Shown piece by piece: positions 1 to 6,135 of a DNA stretch of 6,226 bases (the stretch's first letter is position 1; the number at the start of each line of letters is the position of its first letter). The notes under the pieces were generated by a model. It saw only the letters and a list, made by a program, of their open reading frames with translations, made no database searches and had not been told where the DNA came from. Origin of the DNA: an uncultured Lachnospiraceae bacterium (GTDB lineage Bacteria; Bacillota; Clostridia; Lachnospirales; Lachnospiraceae). The DNA lies in the NCBI GenBank assembly GCA_902803635.1, contig CADCQU010000384.1, positions 1 through 6,226 on the forward strand. The letters are read 5' to 3'. Both the position numbers and the translations under genes were made by a program.

Positions 1-100
1 ACGTTCACTCCGACAGAAACGTCCACTGGACGTTTCTGCTGGATACTAAGGTATGGACGTTTTTCTGCATGCTAAGGCAACCGAAGGATTCCGTAAGGTT
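1..100 (+). repeat. Dispersed repeat, copy 1 (cut by the window edge)
   Basis: Positions 1-100 match 3897-3996 with only four substitutions (positions 6, 74, 90 and 92), in the same orientation. The block contains a perfect palindrome at 14-38, with 12-bp arms (CAGAAACGTCCA / TGGACGTTTCTG) around one central base. A smaller inverted repeat follows (ATAC 43-46 / GTAT 51-54), then the motif CGAAGGATTCCGTAAG. After position 100 the two copies diverge, so this copy lacks the right end seen in copy 2. Its left end probably lies outside the window. No coding potential is apparent. It is probably a non-autonomous repeat or a remnant of one. Confidence 0.85.
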
Positions 101-139
101 CCTGAAAAGAAACAAAAAAGAATGAACGCTTCAATAATC

Positions 140-166
140 CGGGGGAGGTAAAACTCCCCCGTTTTT
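140..166 (+). terminator. Rho-independent terminator of an upstream gene
   Basis: An 8-bp GC-rich stem (CGGGGGAG at 140-147 with CTCCCCCG at 154-161) closes a 6-nt loop (GTAAAA) and is followed at once by TTTTTATT. This is a textbook intrinsic terminator for + strand transcription. No gene ending just before it lies in the window, so it presumably closes a transcript entering from the left and isolates the locus downstream. Confidence 0.85.
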
Positions 167-377
167 ATTCACAGAGCCACGTAAGGAAGCTAGCTACCTT
201 TGGAAGCACGCGGCTCGCGAGGGGGGAGAGGGTCGGCGTTCGCCTTTCTCTACCCTAATGGGCGCAAATGAATAACCAAAGTCCCCGTAAAAATGACGAT
301 AAAACGCGAAAAATCAGGACTGTTTTTCACAGGAAAGACGAAATTAAAAACAATTTGAGACGTAAACAGATTCTCTG
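167..377. other. Intergenic stretch with no recognisable gene
   Basis: This stretch lies between the terminator and the promoter of the phosphatase gene. I see no convincing reading frame with a ribosome binding site on either strand. Around 221-255 there is a G-rich then C/T-rich segment (GGGGGGAGAG... TTTCTCTACCC) that folds weakly and resembles degraded material from the hairpin repeat at 1331-1387. From 256 onward it is A-rich and unstructured. Confidence 0.5.
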
Positions 378-406
378 GTGACAAAAAGAAAGCTTTGGGC
401 TATAAT
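378..406 (+). promoter_or_regulatory. Sigma-70-type promoter of the locus
   Basis: The -35 hexamer GTGACA (378-383) matches TTGACA at five of six positions. It is followed by an ideal 17-bp spacer and a perfect TATAAT -10 box (401-406). Transcription would begin near 413, leaving a leader of about 180 nt before the phosphatase start. It is the only strong promoter I can see in the window. I found no comparable one before the LCP or dehydratase genes, which may therefore depend on read-through or on weaker promoters. Confidence 0.75.
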
Positions 407-412
407 AGTGGG

Positions 413-592
413 CAATTCGTTACAGTCCAGTGTGAGGGGTTGCCTGGACGCTAAATCTTCATGCGCAATTTACATATCACAAGAACTATAATGCTGGAGC
501 GCATTTGATATCCCTGCATCCAATCGCCTCCGGCGATGGGGATTCTAAAGTAACAGTTCATTACAGAGCCAAAAACTATAGGAGTAAAATGC
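413..592 (+). promoter_or_regulatory. Structured 5' leader of the phosphatase gene
   Basis: The predicted untranslated leader holds two small hairpins. The first pairs GTCCAG (425-430) with CTGGAC (444-449) over a 13-nt loop. The second pairs ATCGCC (523-528) with GGCGAT (532-537) over a 3-nt loop, extended by ATCCC (510-514) with GGGAT (539-543). Neither is followed by a run of T, so neither is a simple terminator. I do not recognise a known riboswitch class. Capsule operons in Bacillota are sometimes controlled by leader RNA or antitermination, but a role here is only inference from length and folding. Confidence 0.35.
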
Positions 593-595
593 GTG
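581..595 (+). promoter_or_regulatory. Ribosome binding site that decides a GTG start
   Basis: GGAG (581-584) lies 8 nt before the GTG at 593, which opens the frame encoding the conserved PHP motif DFHSH. An ATG at 589 is only 4 nt from the same GGAG and is in another frame, ending after 14 codons (stop 631-633). Spacing and protein homology both favour GTG 593 as the true start. Confidence 0.75.
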
Positions 596-1312
596 ATTAT
601 CGATTTTCATTCGCATATACTCCCGGGCATTGACGACGGGAGTCCGGACATTTCCTGCACAGAGGAGCTTCTCCGCGAGGAAATGCGACAGGGCGTCGGC
701 TGTATTTGCGCAACGCCACATTTTTACGCGAGTCATGTCAGTGTACATGACTTTTTAGTGCGCCGTGAGGAGGCATTTGTCAGGACACGGCATATGTGCG
801 CCGCGAAGGGTTTGGCGGTTCCGATTCTCTGCGGGGCCGAGGTCTACTATTTCCCCGGCATGGGCGAGGCCGACAAATTACCGGAGCTTACGCTTGCGGG
901 GTCAGACGTTCTGCTCCTCGAAATGCCATTTGCCCAGTGGACGGACGCGATGGTGCAGGAAATCAGGAAAATCCTGTACCGGCAGCATTTGACGGTCGTG
1001 CTTGCGCACCTCGAACGGTATTTCCCATTCCAGAAGAAGAAGGGGCCGTGGGAGGAAATCCTGGACCTTCCCGTGATCGTCCAGCTTAACGCCGGCTGTG
1101 TCTTTGAACGCAAAAAATACAAATTCGCGCTGAAAATGCTCGCCTCCGACCTGCCGGTGGTGCTCGGCTCCGACTGCCACAACATGGACGGCCGCAAGCC
1201 GAACCTGGAGGAGGGGCGGGCGCTCCTTGCAAAGAAAGCCGGCTGGGAAGCCATCGACGCCGCCGACACCGAGGCGGCGAGGCTTCTTGCCAGGATTCCG
1301 AAGCTTCCATAA
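593..1312 (+). CDS. CpsB/YwqE-family PHP tyrosine-protein phosphatase
   Basis: This is a metal-dependent protein-tyrosine phosphatase of the PHP superfamily (CpsB/CapC/YwqE group). In capsule systems it dephosphorylates the bacterial tyrosine kinase (CpsD/YwqD type) that controls polymer assembly, acting in the cytoplasm. At 239 residues it is close to the usual family length (about 240-255). The metal-binding motifs are all visible: DFHSH (H6, H8) followed by LPGIDDGS, TPH at 41-43, GAE with E83, LAHLER at 137-142 (H139), and GSDCHN at 192-197 (D194, H196). There is no signal peptide or membrane segment. Translation starts at GTG. It is the first gene after the strong promoter and lies 159 bp before the LCP gene. 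The partner kinase and the Wzz-like activator are not in this window, so the substrate is inferred. The family call is secure; the exact substrate is not. Confidence 0.92.
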   Translation: MIIDFHSHILPGIDDGSPDISCTEELLREEMRQGVGCICATPHFYASHVSVHDFLVRREEAFVRTRHMCAAKGLAVPILCGAEVYYFPGMGEADKLPELTLAGSDVLLLEMPFAQWTDAMVQEIRKILYRQHLTVVLAHLERYFPFQKKKGPWEEILDLPVIVQLNAGCVFERKKYKFALKMLASDLPVVLGSDCHNMDGRKPNLEEGRALLAKKAGWEAIDAADTEAARLLARIPKLP

Positions 1313-1330
1313 ACTAAATTTTTGCTCCTC

Positions 1331-1387
1331 TTGCCTCCCCCTCCAGGGGAGGTGTCACGGCAAAGCCGTGACGGAGAGGGGGCACCT
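1331..1387. repeat. Double-hairpin intergenic repeat (family B)
   Basis: Two adjacent hairpins fill the gap between the phosphatase and LCP genes. CCTCCCC (1334-1340) pairs with GGGGAGG (1346-1352), and GTCACGGC (1354-1361) pairs with GCCGTGAC (1365-1372) over a 3-nt AAA loop. The outer ends also match imperfectly (CCCCCTCC with GGAGAGGGGG, and AGGTG 1350-1354 with CACCT 1383-1387). No T-run follows, so it is not a classical terminator. Related fragments occur near 3793-3818, 4068-4095 and 6151-6159. It may act in transcript processing, or it may simply be a REP-like interspersed element. Confidence 0.7.
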
Positions 1388-1471
1388 AAAGGAGAGTTAG
1401 CTGTAAATACATTCACTCCAGTGATAAAGGAGCCATTCTAAATCAACTATAAAAAATGAAAGGATCACGGT

Positions 1472-3781
1472 ATGTCCCGAAAGAATTCGAAGAAGTCGGA
1501 TGAGAGAGAATTCCATCTGCCGAGAATAGTGGCCTTTGCACTCATTCTCTGCTGTGTCGGCGCCGTCTTTGCCGCCGTCTATATCATCGCGGGAAAGCTG
1601 GACCAGAAGATTAGCAAAAGCGGCATCGCCGCGGACAGCTTCCACCCTGTGTCCGAGGAAAAGGGCTACGCCCGCGGCAGCGTCAAGCTGAAAAATAAGG
1701 TTTACGACTACTACCACAGCTTTGAAAACTACCTCATCATGGGTACCGACGAGCGTGACAAGGACGTCGAGCAGTCGGGAAATGGCATGGCCGACTACCT
1801 GCTGCTCCTTTCCATTGACCGTTCCGCCGACACCTACTCGCTTCTTGAAATCGACCGCGACACCATCGGAACCGTCAACCTCATCGGGGACAACGGCAAG
1901 GGTGAGGCGACGGCCATCCAGCAGATTTGTATGGCCCACGGCTACGGCAGCACGGCGGACATGGGCTGCTCAAATATGGTACGTGCCGTCTCAAAGATTC
2001 TCGGCGACTTGCCCATCATGGGTTATTATTCCGTGGGCATGACCGACATCCCGAAGCTCAACCACGCCATCGGCGGCGTGACGGTCACCCTGACCGAGGA
2101 CTTCACCAAGCAGGATCCGGCCATGAAGAAGGGCGCAACCCTGAAGCTCAGCGACGATCAGGCCGCCATTTACCTTCGCTCCCGTATGGGCGTCGGCGAG
2201 GGGACCAATGAAGAGCGTATGGCCCGCCAGCACACCTATCTGGAAAACTTCCTCAACCAGAGCGTGGATAAGATCAAGGCCCGCCCGAAATATTTCGAGG
2301 AGCTTCTTGATGAGACAAATGAATTTGCCGTTTCTAACCTGACAAATTCGCAGCTCTCCCGCATCGCCAAGGCCCTCACCGAGAACGAGCGCAAGGGCAT
2401 TTTCAAATTCGATGGGAAGCACAAGAAGGGGACGGTTCTGAGTGACGGCCAGCTGCACATGGAATTCTACCCGAGCGCGGCCTCCATCAAGGACGTTCTC
2501 ACGGAAATGCTCGAACTCGTGCCGCACGAGACGGAAACGAAAAAGAACACGGATAGCCAGAGTACGGATAACAAGAAAGACGACAAGAGCACGGACAGCA
2601 AGGCAGGCGAAAGCGTGCAAGAGGATAGTGGGGCAGACGATCAATCTACTGAAAACTCCACCGAAACGAGCATTCCGGCAGACGACCAATCGACGGTGAA
2701 CTCGACCGAAACGAGCACCCCGGCAGACGACCAATCGACCGAAACGAGCGCCCCGACAGACGACCAATCGACCGAAACCTCGACCGAAACGAGCGCCCCG
2801 GCAGACGACCAATCGACTGAAACCTCGACCGAAACGAGCGCCCCGGCAGACGATCAATCCGACGAGAGCGCGGCGGAGGGTGGAAAGCACCAGGGGAGCG
2901 AAAGCACGGATGCTGCGAAGGCCAGCGTAAAGCTGGGGGAAACCACCTTCGAATATCCGGATACTTTCTCGACCTACCTGCTCATCGGCACGGGAGGCAC
3001 GGGAAATGATGACCCGTACAACTTCCAGAACGACATGGCTGATTACCTCCTTCTCCTTATCGAAGACAAGGCCACGAATACGTATTCCCTGCTCACGCTG
3101 GATCCCGATACCATCTCCGCCGTGCAGTCGTTGGATGCGAACAACCAGGAGGCGGGCAGCGCCAATACGCAGATCTGTCTTGCGCATTCCTTCGGGAGCA
3201 CGAAGGAGGCCGGCTGCGAAAATCAGGTGAAGGCCGTCTCCGACCTGCTTGGAGGCCTTCCCATCGACGGCTACTATGCGTTTAGCCTCAATGACGTCGA
3301 GAAGCTGAACCAAGCCATCGGCGGCGTGGAGGTCACGCTCACAGAGGACTTCTCAGGCTTCGACCCGAAGATGCAGAAGGGCGCGACCCTGACGCTAAAC
3401 GACATTCAGGCAAAGTTCTTCCTGAAGACACGGATGGGTGTCGGCAACAGCACGGCCGCCGAGCGCAGGGCCCGCCAGGACGCTTACCTGCAAGGCTTCC
3501 TTGCCGGCGGTGCCGAAAAGGTCATCGACCGTCCGACCTACTATCAGGAGGTTCTCGACGGGACAAATAGCTTCGCCACGACGAATTTGTCAAATGCGCA
3601 GCTCGACGAGCTCGCGGGGACGCTTGCCGAGGGCACCTCGGAGGGGAGCTACACCTTCGAAGGGGAGTCCAAGGACGGCAAATACCTGAGCGACCGGATC
3701 AAGCACACAGAATTCTACCCGGACGAGGACTCCATACGCGAGACCCTCACGGAAATCCTCGGCCTCACGCCAGCTGTCTGA
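1472..3781 (+). CDS. Tandem-domain LytR-CpsA-Psr (LCP) glycopolymer transferase
   Basis: LCP proteins move lipid-linked glycopolymers (teichoic acid, capsule) to peptidoglycan on the outer side of the membrane. This 769-residue chain has a short basic N-terminus, one membrane segment at about 18-41, a first LCP domain at about 83-350, an acidic Ser/Thr-rich linker at about 351-490 and a second LCP domain at about 496-766. That is about twice the usual single-domain length. Domain 1 keeps the expected active-site motifs: GTDERD 91-96, MADY 106-109, DRDT 128-131, LRSR 235-238 and RMARQ 249-253. Domain 2 aligns throughout, sharing MADYLLLL, AIGGV, VTLTEDF, KGATL, RMGVG and EFYP, but reads GTGGTG, DPDT and LKTR at three of those sites. 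It may therefore be catalytically weak or a binding domain. The start is supported by AAAGGA (1459-1464), 7 nt upstream of the ATG. The family is often annotated as a LytR transcriptional regulator, which the membrane topology argues against. The acceptor and polymer are unknown. Confidence 0.9.
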   Translation: MSRKNSKKSDEREFHLPRIVAFALILCCVGAVFAAVYIIAGKLDQKISKSGIAADSFHPVSEEKGYARGSVKLKNKVYDYYHSFENYLIMGTDERDKDVEQSGNGMADYLLLLSIDRSADTYSLLEIDRDTIGTVNLIGDNGKGEATAIQQICMAHGYGSTADMGCSNMVRAVSKILGDLPIMGYYSVGMTDIPKLNHAIGGVTVTLTEDFTKQDPAMKKGATLKLSDDQAAIYLRSRMGVGEGTNEERMARQHTYLENFLNQSVDKIKARPKYFEELLDETNEFAVSNLTNSQLSRIAKALTENERKGIFKFDGKHKKGTVLSDGQLHMEFYPSAASIKDVLTEMLELVPHETETKKNTDSQSTDNKKDDKSTDSKAGESVQEDSGADDQSTENSTETSIPADDQSTVNSTETSTPADDQSTETSAPTDDQSTETSTETSAPADDQSTETSTETSAPADDQSDESAAEGGKHQGSESTDAAKASVKLGETTFEYPDTFSTYLLIGTGGTGNDDPYNFQNDMADYLLLLIEDKATNTYSLLTLDPDTISAVQSLDANNQEAGSANTQICLAHSFGSTKEAGCENQVKAVSDLLGGLPIDGYYAFSLNDVEKLNQAIGGVEVTLTEDFSGFDPKMQKGATLTLNDIQAKFFLKTRMGVGNSTAAERRARQDAYLQGFLAGGAEKVIDRPTYYQEVLDGTNSFATTNLSNAQLDELAGTLAEGTSEGSYTFEGESKDGKYLSDRIKHTEFYPDEDSIRETLTEILGLTPAV
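2633..2848 (+). repeat. In-frame tandem repeat coding the LCP linker
   Basis: Residues 388-458 consist of units beginning (A/T)DDQST and ending with TETS(I/T/A)P, with lengths 15, 15, 11, 15 and 15 residues. A truncated sixth unit (ADDQSDES) follows. At the DNA level the 45-bp units at 2759-2803 and 2804-2848 differ at a single base, indicating recent duplication. All changes are multiples of three, so unit gain or loss would change linker length without breaking the frame. The encoded stretch is acidic, rich in Ser/Thr, and predicted to be flexible and extracytoplasmic. Confidence 0.85.
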
Positions 3782-3792
3782 GAGCATACCTT

Positions 3793-3818
3793 CTTGCCTC
3801 CCCTAAAGGGGGAGCAAG
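3793..3818. repeat. Hairpin just after the LCP gene (family B fragment)
   Basis: CTTGCCTCCCC (3793-3803) pairs with GGGGAGCAAG (3809-3818), with one bulged C and a 5-nt loop, starting 12 nt after the LCP stop codon. It resembles the left hairpin of the repeat at 1331-1387. GTGGTTAC follows instead of a T-run, so it is not a standard intrinsic terminator, though it could slow 3' decay or partially end transcription. Confidence 0.6.
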
Positions 3819-3872
3819 TGGTTACAGTTCAGGTGACCTCTCGAAAAAGATTGCTTTGCTTTGTGAATGCTT

Positions 3873-4045
3873 TGTCATCCTGAGCGAGACAGAAAAACGT
3901 TTACTCCGACAGAAACGTCCACTGGACGTTTCTGCTGGATACTAAGGTATGGACGTTTTTCTGCATGCTGAGGCAACCGAAGGATCCTGTAAGGTTTTTC
4001 GCTCGGTTGACGGGATTCTTCGTCGCTTCGCTCCTCAGAATGGCA
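3873..4045. repeat. MITE-like 173-bp element with imperfect terminal inverted repeats, copy 2
   Basis: The ends TGTCATCCTGAG (3873-3884) and CTCAGAATGGCA (4034-4045) are inverted repeats matching at 10 of 12 bases. Inside lie nested palindromes: outer arms CAGAAAAACGT (3890-3900) and ACGTTTTTCTG (3953-3963) enclose the perfect 25-nt palindrome at 3910-3934. Positions 3897-3996 repeat window positions 1-100 at 96 of 100 bases. There is no transposase, so if mobile it would need help in trans. The reverse strand reads through as a short frame containing SEERSDEES, a translation artefact typical of this kind of repeat. No target-site duplication could be established with confidence. Confidence 0.65.
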
Positions 4046-4067
4046 GAAAAGAACGGCCACCTCAATG

Positions 4068-4095
4068 GTAACGCCAAGCGTGACGGAGAGGGGAC
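4068..4095. repeat. Family B hairpin fragment before the dehydratase gene
   Basis: GTAACGC (4068-4074) pairs with GCGTGAC (4078-4084) with one mismatch, followed by GGAGAGGGG. This matches the right half of the repeat at 1331-1387 (GTCACGGC, AAA, GCCGTGAC, then GGAGAGGGGG). It ends 45 bp before the start of the dehydratase gene, so any promoter for that gene must lie in or next to repeat sequence. The interval 4096-4140 shows only a possible TTGACT (4113-4118) with no suitably placed -10 box. Confidence 0.55.
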
Positions 4096-4140
4096 ATTTG
4101 CCACAAATTGTATTGACTATGAGGGAATTTTGGGGGAAGT

Positions 4141-6135
4141 ATGTCTCAAAAGGAACAAAATAAGAATCAAAATATGAAGAAGAGGAAACGCCTGCACATC
4201 CGGCACTGGCACATTTTTTCCATACTGCTTTTCATTTACGACGTCATAGCCATTCACGCCGCGTATTTCCTCGCACTCTGGTCACGCTTCGACTTCATCT
4301 ACTCGAACATTCCGGGGACTTTTTTGACGGCCTATTTTCACACGATCACGCTCTCCGCTGTGGTTGCCGTCGTCATTTTCTGGGCGCTGAGCCTCTACCG
4401 GAACATCTGGCGCTTCGCAAGCGTGCCGGAGCTTGAACGCTCGCTCCTGGCCTCGTTCCTCGCCGCCGCATTCCACTGCGTCCTCGTCTCGACCCTCTAT
4501 GACCGGATGCCCTACACCTACTACATCTGGGGCTCCCTTCTCTTCATCATCCTGGTCGTCGGCATCCGCTTCTCCTACCGGATAGCCCTCTATATCCGTC
4601 CGCCGCGCGCGGAGGATGCCGGGGCACCCACGCCGGTCATGCTGATTGGTGCCGGGAGTGCGGGCATGATGCTCCTCCGCGATCTTCGTCGGTCGAAGGA
4701 GACAAATGACAAGGTGGTCTGCGTCATCGACGATAACCCCAACAAATGGGGCCGCCTCATTGAGGGCGTCCGCATTGTCGGCGGTCGTGAGACGATTCTG
4801 GAAAATGTTGACAAATACCACCCGAAGAAAATTTACATGGCCATCCCGAGTGCCACGGCCGCACAGAAGCGCGATATCCTGAATATTTGCAGCACAACCG
4901 ACTGCGAACTCAAGGTGCTCCCCGGCATGTACCAGTTCATCCTCGGCGAGATTTCCGTCAGCAAGATGAAAAATGTCTCGGTGGAGGATCTTCTGGGCCG
5001 CGAGCCCATCGAGCCGGATATGCGGGAGGTCTTTTCCTTCATCAATGGGAAGACCGTCCTCGTCACCGGCGGCGGCGGCTCCATCGGCAGCGAGCTCTGC
5101 CGCCAGATTGCCGGCCACAGCCCCAAGTGCCTCATCATTTTCGACATCTACGAGAACAATGCCTACGCGATCCAGCTCGAACTCCAGGAAAAATATCCGG
5201 ACCTCAAGCTGGTCACACTGATTGGCTCCGTCCGCGACAGCCGCCGCATTTTCCAGGTCTTCAAGGACTATCGCCCGGAGATCGTCTATCACGCGGCCGC
5301 ACACAAGCACGTTCCTCTCATGGAGGACAGCCCCTGCGAGGCCATCAAGAACAACGCCATCGGCACATACAAGACCGCCTATGCGGCCATGGTCCACGGC
5401 TGTCAGCGCTTCGTCCTCATTTCCACGGACAAGGCCGTCAACCCGACCAACATCATGGGCGCAAGTAAGCGGCTCTGCGAGATGATCATCCAGGCCTTTG
5501 ACGCGAAGATCAAGGCGGGGAAGGCGGACACCATCCCCCAGCTCTTCACCCATGAAGGCTACGAAAATGCCGACAAGGACGGGACGGGGCGTGTCTTCCG
5601 CAACATTAAGACGGAATTCGTCGCGGTCCGCTTCGGAAACGTCCTCGGTTCCAATGGGTCGGTCATCCCCATTTTCAAGAAGCAGATTGAGAAGGGCGGA
5701 CCCGTCACCGTGACCCACCCGGACATCATCCGCTACTTTATGACCATCCCCGAGGCCGTCTCGCTCGTCATGCTGGCCGGCACCTACGCCCACGGCGGCG
5801 AGATTTTCGTCCTCGACATGGGCTCGCCCGTCAAGATCGACACGCTCGCCCGCAACCTCATCCGCCTCTCCGGCTACAAGCCCGACGTGGACATCAAGAT
5901 TGAGTACACCGGCCTTCGCCCCGGCGAAAAGCTCTACGAGGAGAAGCTCATGGCCGAGGAAGGCCTTGAAAAGACCGACAACGACCTCATCCACATCGGC
6001 AAGCCCTTAAAGTTCGACATCGAGGTCTTCCTCACCCAGCTCGACGGCCTCATGGCATCTGCCTACAGCAACAAGGAAGACATCATTCCCAGGGTGGAGG
6101 GAATCGTCAGTACGTATCACCCGGCGAAACAGTAA
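4141..6135 (+). CDS. CapD/WbpM/PglF-type membrane-anchored nucleotide-sugar 4,6-dehydratase
   Basis: The family removes water from UDP-GlcNAc (or a related UDP-sugar) to give a 4-keto-6-deoxy sugar, the first step toward bacillosamine, FucNAc or QuiNAc type residues. The 664 residues match the long membrane form. Four membrane segments lie at about 24-46, 61-83, 101-120 and 127-149. A first Rossmann domain has GAGSAG 170-175 and VIDDNP 195-200. A second, catalytic SDR domain has TGGGGSIGSE 309-318, HAAAHKHVP 384-392, STDKAVNPTNIMGASKR 428-444, RFGNVLGSNGSVIP 497-510 and GLRPGEKLYEE 591-601. Met439 sits where ordinary SDRs have the catalytic Tyr, as known for this subfamily. About 30 residues near 460-488 look inserted relative to compact relatives. 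The ATG is preceded closely by GGGGGAAG (4132-4139). A later Met12 (4174) has no well-placed ribosome site. It probably supplies a precursor for the surface glycan. The exact substrate and stereochemistry (retaining or inverting) cannot be told from sequence alone. Confidence 0.92.
   Translation: MSQKEQNKNQNMKKRKRLHIRHWHIFSILLFIYDVIAIHAAYFLALWSRFDFIYSNIPGTFLTAYFHTITLSAVVAVVIFWALSLYRNIWRFASVPELERSLLASFLAAAFHCVLVSTLYDRMPYTYYIWGSLLFIILVVGIRFSYRIALYIRPPRAEDAGAPTPVMLIGAGSAGMMLLRDLRRSKETNDKVVCVIDDNPNKWGRLIEGVRIVGGRETILENVDKYHPKKIYMAIPSATAAQKRDILNICSTTDCELKVLPGMYQFILGEISVSKMKNVSVEDLLGREPIEPDMREVFSFINGKTVLVTGGGGSIGSELCRQIAGHSPKCLIIFDIYENNAYAIQLELQEKYPDLKLVTLIGSVRDSRRIFQVFKDYRPEIVYHAAAHKHVPLMEDSPCEAIKNNAIGTYKTAYAAMVHGCQRFVLISTDKAVNPTNIMGASKRLCEMIIQAFDAKIKAGKADTIPQLFTHEGYENADKDGTGRVFRNIKTEFVAVRFGNVLGSNGSVIPIFKKQIEKGGPVTVTHPDIIRYFMTIPEAVSLVMLAGTYAHGGEIFVLDMGSPVKIDTLARNLIRLSGYKPDVDIKIEYTGLRPGEKLYEEKLMAEEGLEKTDNDLIHIGKPLKFDIEVFLTQLDGLMASAYSNKEDIIPRVEGIVSTYHPAKQ

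Noticed and set aside
1..100. CRISPR array or phage attachment site suggested by palindromic repeated sequence
   Set aside because: Only two copies about 3.9 kb apart plus one fragment are present, with no regular spacers, and no integrase or cas gene is in the window.
487..492. A second TATAAT in the leader as an additional promoter
   Set aside because: The nearest -35-like sequence (TTTACA, 469-474) is only 12 bp away, too close for a sigma-70 promoter.
461..508. A possible 15-codon leader peptide in the phosphatase 5' leader
   Set aside because: There is no clear ribosome binding site, no run of regulatory codons and no attenuator structure after it.
1448..1453. TATAAA before the LCP gene as a promoter -10 box
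   Set aside because: No acceptable -35 sequence is found 16-18 bp upstream, so support is too weak to call it.
1991..3313. A 440-codon minus-strand frame with RLVVCRGARFGR repeats
   Set aside because: The repeats are only the complement of the linker repeats in the LCP gene, and the frame covers conserved LCP coding sequence on the other strand.
3875..4060. A 61-codon minus-strand frame containing SEERSDEES
   Set aside because: It is a read-through of the dispersed repeat element, a pattern often wrongly annotated as a small protein. It has no ribosome site or independent support.
4282..5994. A 570-codon open frame on the minus strand, antisense to the dehydratase gene
   Set aside because: It is a by-product of GC-rich third positions in the real gene. 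Its translation shows no recognisable motif, and the + strand frame carries all conserved dehydratase motifs.
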